From an uncultured Caulobacteraceae bacterium (GTDB lineage Bacteria > Pseudomonadota > Alphaproteobacteria > Caulobacterales > Caulobacteraceae), in contig CAIQJF010000006.1 in NCBI GenBank assembly GCA_903872075.1, forward strand, positions 1 to 38,370: a stretch of DNA of 38,370 nt, read 5' to 3'. A model generated the notes under the pieces. The model was not told the origin of the DNA, ran no database searches, and was given only the letters and a program-made list of their open reading frames with translations. Position numbers and translations under genes: made by a program. This document shows, piece after piece, positions 16,684 through 24,949 of this stretch; within the stretch, counting starts at the first letter, position 1; every line of letters begins with the position of its first letter.

Positions 16684-18303
16684 CTATAGCGCAGGTCGCG
16701 CCGGTGACGAAGCGGCGCCGCTGACATCGAACCGGCGGAAGAAGCTGTCGGCGTTCCACAGCGGCCGGGCCTCGGCGTTGGCTACTGTCGTGATGAAGGC
16801 CAGGAGATAGGTGTCGAAGGCGTCGGCGGCGGCCAGATCCACGGGCTGGGTCAGGTCGTCCTGCGGCGCATGATAGCGCAAGGTGCTCCAATCCTTGATG
16901 ATCTTCGCCTCCGGCGAGCCGGGCAGACCTTCGATCATCAGCGCCACCGACGGCACGCCGGTGCGGATGAAGCTGTACTGGTCGGAGCGCACGAAGATGT
17001 TGCGGTCCGGAGCCGGGTCGGGGAGCGTATCGTAGCCAAGCTTCGCCGCCACTTGCCGCGCCTGGCCGCCCAGGGTGCTTTCGCCCTCGCCCAGCACCAG
17101 CAGATGCCTCAGCGGAAACAGCGGCAGGAACTCGTCCATGTTGATGTCGGCGACGATGGCCGCCTTCGGCACGGTGGGCTGCTCGGCGAAGGCGCGCGAG
17201 CCCAACAGGCCCTTCTCCTCGCCGCAAACCGCCACGAACACGATCGACCGCCGCGGCCGCGCGCCGGCCGCCTTCAGCGCCCGCGCCGTCTCGATCATCG
17301 AGGCCACGCCCGAGGCGTTGTCCATCGCCCCGTGATAGATCGCATCGCCGTTGATCGGCTGGCCGACGCCCAGATGGTCCAGGTGCGCCGAGACCACGAC
17401 ATATTGTCCCTTCAGCGCCGGATCCGAACCCGGCAGCACGCCGGCGACGTTGGGCGAGGTGATGGCGCGGGTCTCGCCGGAGACCGTGGCGGTAAGGCTC
17501 AGGTTGAGTGCGAATCGCGGCAGCGGCGCGTGCGCGTCGGCCAGGGCCAGCAGTTCGGCGAAGCTGTGGCCGGACCGCGCGAACAGGGCCTCGGCCCGTT
17601 CCGGGTTCATGGACGCCGAGAACACCGGCGCGGCATAGTTCTGCAGCGCAGGGTCGGCCAGCCGCATGCCGGGCTGGCTCGACAGGGCCATGACGCGCGG
17701 CCAGGGGATGTCCATGGCCTTGGGATTCTGCAGGCGGATGAAGCCCACCGCGCCGGCCGCCTGCAGCGCCTTGGGAAACTCCGTGGAAGAGGCGTGCGAC
17801 TTCAGCGCCGCAGACAGGGTCGCTGGGCCGCCGCCCAGGATCACCACGATCTTGCCCTTCAGTTCCTGGCCGGCGAAGTCGTCATAGCCGGCCTCCGGCA
17901 GGTGCAGGCCGTAGCCGATGAACACCAGCGGCGCCGTCACCGTGGCCAATTGGGCGTCGCGGGCGCCGAGGATGATGTCAGGCCCGATGGCCAGGGGGCT
18001 CGCCGCGCCGCCGTCGATCAGGGCGACCGTCGAATGCGCCGCATCGATCCGCTGCTCGAGGAACTTGACCGTCTGGAAGTAGCCGCCGCCCTCGCCGGCG
18101 GGGGCAAGGCCCGCGGCCTTGAACTGACCGGCCACATAGTCGGCGGCCTTCAGATAGCCGGGACTGCCGGTCAGCCGGCCCTGATAGGCGTCAGACGCCA
18201 GCACCTTGATGTGGCCCCACCAGGGGCTCGTCTCCTTGGTGGGTTCGGCCGCGTGGGTCCAGGAGGTCGCGGCCAGGGCGGCGGTGAAGAGCAGTGCGCG
18301 CAA
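16684..18303 (-). CDS. Secreted M28-family zinc aminopeptidase
   Basis: 539-aa exported peptidase. The signal peptide runs LRALLFTAALAATSWTHA. Residues about 120-270 fit a PA insert domain. The catalytic domain has all M28 metal ligands: His in SAHLDHLG, Asp in MDNASG, Glu-Glu in CGEEKGLLG, Asp in DINMDEF and His in YHAPQDDL. It should remove N-terminal amino acids in the periplasm using two zinc ions. The start is proposed as TTG 18303, because GAGGAG lies 7 bases upstream; a longer ATG start at 18339 would put 12 non-signal residues first. It lies 37 bases after the fghA gene, same strand, probably cotranscribed. Confidence 0.88.
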   Translation of the reverse strand: MRALLFTAALAATSWTHAAEPTKETSPWWGHIKVLASDAYQGRLTGSPGYLKAADYVAGQFKAAGLAPAGEGGGYFQTVKFLEQRIDAAHSTVALIDGGAASPLAIGPDIILGARDAQLATVTAPLVFIGYGLHLPEAGYDDFAGQELKGKIVVILGGGPATLSAALKSHASSTEFPKALQAAGAVGFIRLQNPKAMDIPWPRVMALSSQPGMRLADPALQNYAAPVFSASMNPERAEALFARSGHSFAELLALADAHAPLPRFALNLSLTATVSGETRAITSPNVAGVLPGSDPALKGQYVVVSAHLDHLGVGQPINGDAIYHGAMDNASGVASMIETARALKAAGARPRRSIVFVAVCGEEKGLLGSRAFAEQPTVPKAAIVADINMDEFLPLFPLRHLLVLGEGESTLGGQARQVAAKLGYDTLPDPAPDRNIFVRSDQYSFIRTGVPSVALMIEGLPGSPEAKIIKDWSTLRYHAPQDDLTQPVDLAAADAFDTYLLAFITTVANAEARPLWNADSFFRRFDVSGAASSPARPAL

Positions 18304-18339
18304 GAAAAACTCCTCAGGGAAACGGGTGGTCCGCCGCAA

Positions 18340-19170
18340 CTAGCCCAGGCGAGCCGCGTGCCAGCGCAGGTGATCGTCGATGAAGCTCTGGATGAACCAG
18401 TAGGAATGATCGTAACCGCTCTGGCGGCGAAGGGTGAGGGGCACGCCGGCCCGGGCGCAGGCGACTTCCAGAAGTTCCGGTTTCAGCTGGCTTTCCAGGA
18501 AATTGTCGGCGAGGCCCTGATCCACCAGCAGGTCCGGGACGCGCGCGCCGTCGTCGATCAGGGCGCAGGCGTCGTAGTCCCGCCAGGCGCCGCGGTCGTC
18601 GCCCAGATAGCCGGTCAGGGCCTTCTCGCCCCAGGGACAGTTCAGCGGCGAGACGATAGGGGCGAAGGCGGAGACGGCCAGGAACCGCCCAGGGTTGCGC
18701 AGGGCGATGGTCAGCGCCCCGTGGCCGCCCATGGAATGGCCCATGATCCCCTGACGGTTCATGTCGGCGGGGAGATTGGCCGCGATCACGGCAGGCAGCT
18801 CGCGCTCGATGTAGCCGCGCATGCGGAAGTGCGGCGCCCAGGGCGCCTGAGTCGCGTCCACATAGAAGCCGGCCCCCTGGCCCATGTCATAGGCCGGATC
18901 GTCGGCCACGCCCTCGCCGCGGGGGCTGGTGTCGGGGGCGATGAGCATCAGTCCTAGCTCGGCGGCGGCCTTCTGGGCCCCGGCCTTCACGGTGAAATTT
19001 TCTTCCGTGCAGGTCAGGCCGGCCAGGAACCAGACCACCGGATGCGGCCCGGCACCGGGCGGGGTGAAGACGGCGAAACGCATGGGCGTGCCGGTCTCGG
19101 CGCTCTGATGGCGATGAAAGCTCTGCACGCCGCCATGGCAGCGCTGGGCGGAGAGGGTCTCGAAGGTCAT
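18340..19170 (-). CDS. fghA: S-formylglutathione hydrolase
   Basis: 276-aa alpha/beta-hydrolase of the esterase D family, which hydrolyses S-formylglutathione to formate and glutathione in formaldehyde detoxification. The nucleophile is Ser in GHSMGGHGAL. Family blocks include VVWFLAGLTCTEENF, GDDRGAWRDYDA and GYDHSYWFI, whose His is the catalytic one. The start ATG 19170 gives the usual N-terminus (MTFETLSAQRCHGG). The partner glutathione-dependent formaldehyde dehydrogenase is not in this window. Confidence 0.94.
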   Translation of the reverse strand: MTFETLSAQRCHGGVQSFHRHQSAETGTPMRFAVFTPPGAGPHPVVWFLAGLTCTEENFTVKAGAQKAAAELGLMLIAPDTSPRGEGVADDPAYDMGQGAGFYVDATQAPWAPHFRMRGYIERELPAVIAANLPADMNRQGIMGHSMGGHGALTIALRNPGRFLAVSAFAPIVSPLNCPWGEKALTGYLGDDRGAWRDYDACALIDDGARVPDLLVDQGLADNFLESQLKPELLEVACARAGVPLTLRRQSGYDHSYWFIQSFIDDHLRWHAARLG

Positions 19171-19244
19171 GGGGAGAACGGCCGGCCGGGTTGGGTTAAG
19201 ACGTGAGCCGACACATGCCACGCCGGCCCAGGGAAGGACACACC

Positions 19245-19535
19245 ATGGCGATCCGCCTGATCATCAGCCTCACCGCTGCGCCGGGAAGAGGCGCGGAGGT
19301 GCTCGACATCTTCCGCCAACGCTGTGCCGAGGTGCTCACCGAGCCGGGCTGCGAGCAGTTCGAGGTGTTCCACAGCGGCCTCGATCCCGACCGCCTGACC
19401 CTGCTGGAGCTGTGGTCCGATCAGGTCGCCCTGGACGCCCATGCGGCGGTCAACGCCGCCCGCGCGCCCCTGCCGGCTGGTCTGTTCGCGGGCCTCAGCG
19501 AACGCGAGGACTACGTCTACAACCGCACCCGCTAG
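19245..19535 (+). CDS. Antibiotic biosynthesis monooxygenase-like (putative quinol monooxygenase)
   Basis: 96-aa dimeric ferredoxin-like protein of the ABM family (YgiN/LsrG type). MAIRLIISLTAAPGRGAEVLDIFRQ is the typical first strand and helix; CEQFEVFHSG and LTLLELWSDQVALDAHAA form the second repeat. The ATG at 19245 follows a GGAAGGA ribosome binding site; a longer start at 19203 is rejected. Divergent from fghA with 74 bases between starts, so the two may share a control region. Confidence 0.85.
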   Translation: MAIRLIISLTAAPGRGAEVLDIFRQRCAEVLTEPGCEQFEVFHSGLDPDRLTLLELWSDQVALDAHAAVNAARAPLPAGLFAGLSEREDYVYNRTR

Positions 19536-19593
19536 CGCGAAGGCGATCCAAGTGGAATCATCTGTATTCGCCGCCTGAGGGGAGGAGACTCAG

Positions 19594-19995
19594 ATGACTG
19601 ATACACGTGACACGGTTTGCGTCCGCTACATGGTCGACGATGTCGCCAAGGCGCTCGACTTCTACACCCGGTTCCTCGGTTTCGAGGTTCTGACCAGCTA
19701 TCCACCGGCGTTCGCCGACGTCGCCCGTGGCCGCCTGCGGCTGCTGCTCAGCGGTCCCGCGAGTTCCGCGGGGCGGCCCATGCCGGACGGCGCGACGCCA
19801 GGGCCTGGCGGCTGGAACCGCATCCACCTCATCGTCGAGGACATCGAGGCCGAGGTCGCTCGCCTGCGCGAGGCGGGCGTGACGTTTCGCAATGACATCC
19901 TCTCGGGCCCCGGCGGCAAACAGATCCTGCTGCAGGATCCCGCCGGCAATGTCGTCGAACTCTTCCAGTCCGCCGCCGTCACCCCCGCACGTTGA
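19594..19995 (+). CDS. VOC-family (glyoxalase/bleomycin-resistance-type) protein 1
   Basis: 133-aa vicinal oxygen chelate fold made of two beta-alpha-beta-beta-beta units: VCVRYMVDDVAKALDFYTRFLGFEVL and NRIHLIVEDIEAEVARLREAG...ILLQDPAGNVVELFQ. The Glu in the last block is the usual metal ligand. Ribosome binding site GGGGAGGAG precedes the ATG. Its 3' end overlaps the convergent TfoX-like gene by 17 bases. Substrate unknown. Confidence 0.88.
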   Translation: MTDTRDTVCVRYMVDDVAKALDFYTRFLGFEVLTSYPPAFADVARGRLRLLLSGPASSAGRPMPDGATPGPGGWNRIHLIVEDIEAEVARLREAGVTFRNDILSGPGGKQILLQDPAGNVVELFQSAAVTPAR

Positions 19996-20350
19996 GCCCA
20001 CCGGCCACGCGCATCGCCTTGCGCGCCCAGAAGCACAGCTCGTCATTGTCATCCAGGCAGCCTGACGGCGCGGCGTAGAGCTTCTCGGTGACGATCGTCC
20101 GGCCCGCCCGGGTGTAGGAGAATGGCGCGCATCCGGCGGCGATCATCTCCTCGCGCAGGGCGCCGTCCACAGAGAAATACAATTCCTCGCGCATGATCAT
20201 GGCGAAGAACACGCCGTGGACGCGCAGGCCCCAGCCGCCGAAGAACCGGCCATGATCGACGGGACCCAGTTCGCCCAGGACATCGAGGATGTGGGCCACG
20301 AGGCCGGTCGGCGCGGATTTGCCGGCGCCTGCCGACCTCGCCCGGGTCAT
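19979..20350 (-). CDS. TfoX/Sxy N-terminal-domain protein
   Basis: 123-aa protein matching the TfoX N-terminal domain: RFFGGWGLRVHGVFFAMIMREELYFSVD is the characteristic strand pattern, followed by a C-terminal YAAPSGCLDDNDELCFWARKAMR stretch. The second TfoX domain of the competence activator is missing, as in many stand-alone members whose function is not known. Its ATG overlaps the stop of the upstream GNAT gene in an ATGA quartet, so the two are coupled. Confidence 0.82.
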   Translation of the reverse strand: MTRARSAGAGKSAPTGLVAHILDVLGELGPVDHGRFFGGWGLRVHGVFFAMIMREELYFSVDGALREEMIAAGCAPFSYTRAGRTIVTEKLYAAPSGCLDDNDELCFWARKAMRVAGGLNVRG

Positions 20351-20856
20351 GAGGCCAGGGACAGGGTCATTTCCGACCCGGCCTGCCAGCCCAGCTGCTC
20401 ATAGAGCGGCCGGCCCATGGTCGAGGCGTGCAGGACCATCAGGTCGAGCCCACGCCGCCGGCCTTCCTCCGTCGCCTTGGCCATCAGAGCGCGCGCCACG
20501 CCCGCGCCGCGCAGATGAGGTTCGACGAAGACATTGGTGATGTAGCCGCGCTTGTCCTGGCGGGGATGCAGAGGGTGCGGCCCCCAGTCGATCGCCATCA
20601 TGCCGAGGCCGGCCACCGGCTCGCCGGCGGCATCCTCGGCGATCCAGCCGAAATAGTCTCCCGACGCCAGCCGTGGGGCCAGCCAGGCGCGGAAGGCCAC
20701 GACCATGGGATCGAGCAGCTCGTCCGGCCTACCGTTGGCCGCGAACATGTCCCGGCGCTGGCGCGCGATCAGATCCACATCCGAGGCGCGCACCGGACGG
20801 AATGCCAGGGCGGACGTCGCGGGCGCGCAGGATTGAGCGGGGTCGGCGGTGGTCAT
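20347..20856 (-). CDS. GNAT-family N-acetyltransferase
   Basis: 169-aa acetyltransferase. The acetyl-CoA-binding motif A is ITNVFVEPHLRGAGVARALMAKATEEG (pyrophosphate loop RGAGVA), followed by GLDLMVLHASTMGRPLYEQLGW. These enzymes move acetyl from acetyl-CoA to an amine; the acceptor is unknown. The start is placed at ATG 20856 with GGAGC upstream rather than at the in-frame 20880. Coupled to the TfoX-like gene by a 4-base overlap. Confidence 0.87.
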   Translation of the reverse strand: MTTADPAQSCAPATSALAFRPVRASDVDLIARQRRDMFAANGRPDELLDPMVVAFRAWLAPRLASGDYFGWIAEDAAGEPVAGLGMMAIDWGPHPLHPRQDKRGYITNVFVEPHLRGAGVARALMAKATEEGRRRGLDLMVLHASTMGRPLYEQLGWQAGSEMTLSLAS

Positions 20857-21147
20857 GGGAAGCTCCGTGAAGATCATCAACGGACGGAGCCCCTTTCAGC
20901 GACCCCATCCAGACGGCGGGGTCGAGGGAAGATGCGTTGCGTTCAGCGCGCGCGCGGTCCCACGGCCCCGAAGGGTCGGCGGAGACGGCGGGCGGTGGCG
21001 ATCGAGCGCATCGGAATGCGCATAAGGCCATGAACAATCTCAGGCAAGAGGCGCGCCGCCGGGCGAGACGGCCGCCTTGCCAAGCCGGGCTGGCGGCCCG
21101 AAGCTGCGCCGGGTCGGCGATCGGGACGCCGATCGCGGGAGGCACGC
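20857..21147. other. Divergent intergenic region
   Basis: About 290 bp between the divergent GNAT and epimerase genes. No convincing ORF and no strong promoter was found. It presumably holds both promoters. Sparse purine-rich segments near 21,120-21,145 could contain a ribosome binding site for the epimerase. Confidence 0.4.
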
Positions 21148-22302
21148 ATGAGTCTGACACGCCGGAGCGCCATCGTGAACTCAACCATGGCCGGCGCCGG
21201 CCTCGCGTTTGCGCCGGGTCTCGGTCGTGCGACACCCCGAAAAGGAAAGCCCTTGAAGATCCTCATTCTCGGCGGCACCGGCTTCATCGGTCCGCATCAG
21301 GTGGACTGCGCCCTGGCCCGCGGCCATGAGGTCACCCTGCTCAATCGCGGCCGCCAGCCGCACACCTGGCCGGGACCCGTCGAGCAGCTGTTCGGCGATC
21401 GCAATACCGGGAACCTGGCCTCGCTGGCGGGGCGGAGTTGGGATGTCTGTATCGACAATCCCACCACCCTGCCCTCCTGGGTCCGCGACGCCGGCGCGGC
21501 GCTTGGTGACCGGGTCGGCCAGTACATCTTCATCTCGACCATCTCGGTCTACGCCCGCAACGACAAGGCCGCCGACGAGTCCGACGCCGTCGTCGCCTAC
21601 ACGGGGCCTGATCCGATGGCCCTGACCCTGGCCGACATCAAGGACAGGTTCGGCGCCGTCTACGGCCCGCTGAAGGCGCTCAGCGAGAAGGAGGCCCTGA
21701 AGCAGTTTCCCGGCAGGGCGACGATCATTCGCCCCGGCCTGATCGTCGGTCCGGGCGATGAGACCGACCGTTTCACCTATTGGCCGGTGCGGCTGGCGCG
21801 GGGAGGCGAGGTGCTGGCCCCCGGCGACGGAACCGATCCGGTGCAGTTCATCGACGCCCGCGATCTGGCCGAATGGACGATCCGGATGGCGGAAACCCGC
21901 ACCATGGGAACCTTTAACGCCGACGGTCCGGCGCGCTCGCTCACCATGCATGAGATGCTGGCGGGGATCGGCAAGGGGATCGGCGCTTCGCCGCATCCGA
22001 CCTGGGTTCCGGCCCCCTTCCTTGAGGCCCAGAAGGTGTCGCCCTGGAGCGACATGCCCGTGTGGGTTCCCGGAACCGGGGAGACCTTCGGCTTCGCCCG
22101 GCGCGACATCGGCCGCGCGCTGGCCGCCGGCCTGACCTTCCGTCCCCTGGCGGTCACCGCCGCCGAGACCCTGGCCTGGTTTCGCAGCCAGCCGGCCGAT
22201 CGCCAGGCGGCGATCAAGACGGGGCTGTCGCCGGACCGGGAGGTCGCTGTGCTGGCGGCCTGGCGGGAGGCCTCGGCCAAGCGCGGTCAGGCCGGCGCGT
22301 AG
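21148..22302 (+). CDS. NAD-dependent epimerase/dehydratase-like protein with possible Tat signal
   Basis: 384-aa extended short-chain dehydrogenase-like protein. NAD-binding GGTGFIG lies at residues 42-48, the catalytic-type Tyr172-x3-Lys176 in YGPLK, and the nucleotide-sugar-type C-terminal domain follows. The N-terminus MSLTRRSAIV...GLAFAPGLGRA has a twin-arginine-like motif and hydrophobic stretch, suggesting Tat export of a folded enzyme. A shorter cytosolic form is possible: TTG at 21253 (KILILGG) has AAGGAAAG upstream. Substrate unknown. Converges with a VOC gene, overlapping its end by 16 bases. Confidence 0.85.
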   Translation: MSLTRRSAIVNSTMAGAGLAFAPGLGRATPRKGKPLKILILGGTGFIGPHQVDCALARGHEVTLLNRGRQPHTWPGPVEQLFGDRNTGNLASLAGRSWDVCIDNPTTLPSWVRDAGAALGDRVGQYIFISTISVYARNDKAADESDAVVAYTGPDPMALTLADIKDRFGAVYGPLKALSEKEALKQFPGRATIIRPGLIVGPGDETDRFTYWPVRLARGGEVLAPGDGTDPVQFIDARDLAEWTIRMAETRTMGTFNADGPARSLTMHEMLAGIGKGIGASPHPTWVPAPFLEAQKVSPWSDMPVWVPGTGETFGFARRDIGRALAAGLTFRPLAVTAAETLAWFRSQPADRQAAIKTGLSPDREVAVLAAWREASAKRGQAGA

Positions 22303-22673
22303 CTCACCAGCTCGTATTCGATGCCGTCGGGATCGAAGACATAGAACCGGCGGCCGGGTTCGTAGTCGCCGTGATTGAAGGGTGTCAGGCCCGCGGCGAT
22401 GACCCGGGCTTCGGCGTCATCGAGATCGTCGACCACCACGCCGATATGGTTCAGCGGCCGGCCCTTGGCGAAGTCCTCGTCGGTGTAGGCGACGTCGCGG
22501 CCGGTGTAGAGGGCGACATAGTGATCGTCGGAGCCCACATGGATCGCCCAGCCGCCGTCGCGGGCGGGACCCTGCCAGCGCACCCGCCAGTCGAACAGCG
22601 ACTCCATCAGCGCCGCGGTGCGGTGCGGATCGCGGACGGTCACATTCACATGTTCGATTCTGGGGCTGGCCAT
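22287..22673 (-). CDS. VOC-family protein 2, likely SoxR-regulated
   Basis: 128-aa glyoxalase-fold protein: IEHVNVTVRDPHRTAALMESLFDWRV opens the first unit; NHIGVVVDDLDDAEARVIAAG and YVFDPDGIEYELVSY form the second, with a His and a Glu as probable metal ligands. The start is ATG 22673 with AGGAGA upstream. Transcribed divergently from soxR; the SoxR box (22730-22747) lies in a spacer between TTGACC and a weak -10 reading toward this gene, so it is probably induced by redox-cycling compounds. Likely role: handling of an oxidised or toxic small molecule. Confidence 0.88.
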   Translation of the reverse strand: MASPRIEHVNVTVRDPHRTAALMESLFDWRVRWQGPARDGGWAIHVGSDDHYVALYTGRDVAYTDEDFAKGRPLNHIGVVVDDLDDAEARVIAAGLTPFNHGDYEPGRRFYVFDPDGIEYELVSYAPA

Positions 22674-22720
22674 GGCCGTTTCTCCTGTGGATTGGACGCG
22701 CCGCCGCGCCATGGTTGAGG

Positions 22721-22751
22721 TCCGTACAACCTCAAGCTAACTTGAGGTCAA
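22721..22751 (-). promoter_or_regulatory. SoxR-type operator and promoter
   Basis: CCTCAAGCTAACTTGAGG (22730-22747) is a perfect palindrome except for the centre, differing by one base from the E. coli soxS SoxR box. On the minus strand TTGACC (22746-22751) lies 19 bases before TACGGA (22721-22726), a long MerR-type spacer, with the -10 a poor match. This favours regulation of the VOC gene on the minus strand. The soxR gene starts 28 bases beyond the box, so autoregulation is possible. Confidence 0.9.
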
Positions 22752-22774
22752 GAGACATTTTCCGGAGGCCTTGG

Positions 22775-23242
22775 ATGACTGACCCGGTGTTGCTGACCAT
22801 CGGCGATCTGGCGCGCCGGACCGGCCTGTCGGTATCGGCGATACGCTTCTACGACTCGCGCGGCCTGGTTGCGGCGGTCCGATCGTCGGGAGGGCAGCGC
22901 CGGTTCGAACGCTCGGCGATCCGCCGCCTGTCCTTCGCGCTGATCGCGCAGCAGATGGGCCTGACCCTGACCGAGATCGAGGCCGAACTGTCCTCCCTCC
23001 CCCTGAGTCGCACGCCGACCCGCGAGGACTGGCAGGCGATCAGCGGCCGGATGCGCGAGCGCCTGCAGGCCCGGATCGTCAGGATGGAGCAGATGCGCGA
23101 CCGGCTCGACGGCTGCATCGGCTGCGGCTGCCTCTCCCTGGACCGCTGCGCGCTCTACAACCCCGGCGACCGCGCCGCGCGCGCCGGCCCGGGGCCCCGA
23201 TTTCTCATGGGCGACAGGGCCGCGGACTTCGAGGCCGACTGA
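22775..23242 (+). CDS. soxR: Redox-sensing MerR-family activator SoxR
   Basis: 155-aa regulator. The winged helix spans about 6-75 (LTIGDLARRTGLSVSAIRFYDSRGL, GGQRRFERSAIRRL). A dimerisation helix spans about 84-110. The 2Fe-2S cluster motif has Cys114, 117, 119 and 125 (CIGCGCLSLDRC). SoxR binds DNA constantly and activates when its cluster is oxidised. The start ATG 22775 follows GGAGG; an upstream start at 22715 would be within the operator. Non-enteric SoxR proteins typically control detoxification genes directly, as seems so here. Confidence 0.95.
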   Translation: MTDPVLLTIGDLARRTGLSVSAIRFYDSRGLVAAVRSSGGQRRFERSAIRRLSFALIAQQMGLTLTEIEAELSSLPLSRTPTREDWQAISGRMRERLQARIVRMEQMRDRLDGCIGCGCLSLDRCALYNPGDRAARAGPGPRFLMGDRAADFEAD

Positions 23243-23249
23243 GCCGCTA

Positions 23250-23957
23250 TCAGCAGCCGGTCGCGCCGACGTCGTGTGTGACGAACACCTGACCTTCGAG
23301 CTTGAACACCTGGCGGACCGAGGCCGTGCCGGTGAGCACGACGGCGAAACTCTTGCCTTTGGCGATGGGGAGAATCTTGCCGGAGACGTGATCGCCGGTC
23401 TTGTCGCCGGGCGCGGGGGCGTAGGCCGTGGCGGTGATGACGGTGGCGACCTTCACCGGCGCCGTCGGGGTCAGGGTGATCAGCTCCTGCTTGGTTGCCG
23501 TGCAGATCGTATCTTTCTCATCGTCCTGGGTGACCAGGGTCGGACCGTCGTCCAGATCCGTCCTCAGGACCCACGGAAGCGGCGCGCCGTAGCTCCCGTG
23601 ACCGCCGAAGCCGGGCCAGGCGCCGAGCCGGTGGAAACCGTCAGGACCCTGTTTCAGATAGTGGATGTCGATCGCCCCGGCGCAGGCTTTGCACCGGCTG
23701 GGCAGATCGCTGCGCGAGATCAGGGCGACGACGCCGGGCGCGACCTCGATCAGCTTCTGAGGGGTGTAGACGACCGTATCGCCGCTCTCGTCGAGGCTTT
23801 GGTAGGGCGCGGGCTTGCCGTACGCCACCGCGAAGGCGTCGAACATCGGACCGCGCGGCGCCGCCGGAGCCTTGGCGCCGGGCGTTGGGCCGCAGGCGGA
23901 AAGGGCGGCCAGCCCCAGGGCGGACAGGGCGAGGGCCCCTCGCGTCGTCTTTCGCAT
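23250..23957 (-). CDS. Putative lipoprotein, function unknown
   Basis: 235-aa protein with a lipoprotein signal peptide: MRKTTRGALALSALGLAALSAC with the lipobox LSAC and lipid-anchored Cys22. The mature part has a CKAC motif and a final Cys. No family recognised. The start ATG 23957 has GGGGAG upstream; a longer start overlapping the next gene is rejected. It lies 32 bases downstream of the isoaspartyl peptidase gene on the same strand, so it is probably in the same operon. Confidence 0.8.
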   Translation of the reverse strand: MRKTTRGALALSALGLAALSACGPTPGAKAPAAPRGPMFDAFAVAYGKPAPYQSLDESGDTVVYTPQKLIEVAPGVVALISRSDLPSRCKACAGAIDIHYLKQGPDGFHRLGAWPGFGGHGSYGAPLPWVLRTDLDDGPTLVTQDDEKDTICTATKQELITLTPTAPVKVATVITATAYAPAPGDKTGDHVSGKILPIAKGKSFAVVLTGTASVRQVFKLEGQVFVTHDVGATGC

Positions 23958-23989
23958 CGAAAGCTCCCCGCGCGGCGGCGCGGCCGGCA

Positions 23990-24862
23990 TCAGAACACGT
24001 CGGAGACGATCCGGCCATCGGGATAGAGGGCGGCGCGCTTCATGCCGGCGGAGTTATAGGGCATGACGATCTCGCCCGCCGCGGTCAGGGCGATGAGTCC
24101 GCCCTCGCCGCCGAGCAGGGCCACCTCCGCTAAAGACGCCTCGGCCGCCGTGGCCAGGGATTCGTCGGTGAATCTCAGGCGATGGGCGATCTGGCTGGCG
24201 ACGGCGGCGCGGATGAACATCTCGCCCACGCCGGTGCAGGAGACCGCCACCCGTGTGTCCGCCCAGACCCCCGCCCCGGGGATCGGCGTGTCGCCCACGC
24301 GGCCGGGCTTCTTGCCGAACACCCCGCCGGTGGAGGTCCCCGCCGCCAGGGCGCCAGACGAATCGAGGGCGATGCAGCCGACGGTGCCGGTGCTCAGGCC
24401 CTTGTGCGGCGGCACGGTCTTCCAGGCCGGGGTGAACCAGGCGGCGGGATCGCCGATGGGCTCCAGGCCTTCGGAGGCGGCGAAGGCCGCCGCCCCGGCC
24501 CCGGCCAGCATGACGTGCGGGGTCTTCTCCATCACCGCCCGCGCCGCGGTGATAGGTGATTTGAAGCCGGTCAGCACGGCGACAGCCCCGGCCCGGCGGG
24601 TCGGCCCGTCCATCAGGCTGGCGTCCAGTTCGAAGTCGCCGGCGGTGTTCGGCGAGGCGCCGCGGCCGGCCACATAAAGACCGGAGGCCTCCAGGGCGAC
24701 GATGGTCTCGACCACAACGTCCAGGGCCGAGGCGCCCGCGGCCAGACGGTCGCGCCCGGCCTCGATCAGCCCGCGCATGTGCACGACCTCGCGGCTGTAG
24801 TCGCCACCCTTCAGCGGGCCGGCGCCGCCGTGGATGACCATGGCGATCGGAGAGCTTGTCAT
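23990..24862 (-). CDS. iaaA: Isoaspartyl peptidase / L-asparaginase (Ntn hydrolase, plant-type)
   Basis: 290-aa precursor of an N-terminal-nucleophile hydrolase that hydrolyses beta-aspartyl peptides and L-asparagine. VIHGGAGP begins the alpha subunit. Autocleavage should occur before Thr160 in STGTVGCIALD, which becomes the nucleophile. TSTGG, GDTPIPGAG and CTGVGEMFIR form the substrate and oxyanion regions. The start ATG 24862 has AGGA 7 bases upstream. Divergent from the quinone oxidoreductase. Confidence 0.92.
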   Translation of the reverse strand: MTSSPIAMVIHGGAGPLKGGDYSREVVHMRGLIEAGRDRLAAGASALDVVVETIVALEASGLYVAGRGASPNTAGDFELDASLMDGPTRRAGAVAVLTGFKSPITAARAVMEKTPHVMLAGAGAAAFAASEGLEPIGDPAAWFTPAWKTVPPHKGLSTGTVGCIALDSSGALAAGTSTGGVFGKKPGRVGDTPIPGAGVWADTRVAVSCTGVGEMFIRAAVASQIAHRLRFTDESLATAAEASLAEVALLGGEGGLIALTAAGEIVMPYNSAGMKRAALYPDGRIVSDVF

Positions 24863-24949
24863 GGCATGTCCTGAGGCGGTTGGGGCTTTCACCCGGGAAC
24901 GTCATCCGATAGCGTCCGCCGCCACAAACATAAACCCGATGAGGAAGCG

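Noticed and set aside
16870..18957. 695-aa plus-strand ORF opposite the M28 peptidase and fghA
   Set aside because: Both minus-strand genes have intact catalytic motifs; the plus-strand translation has no recognisable domain.
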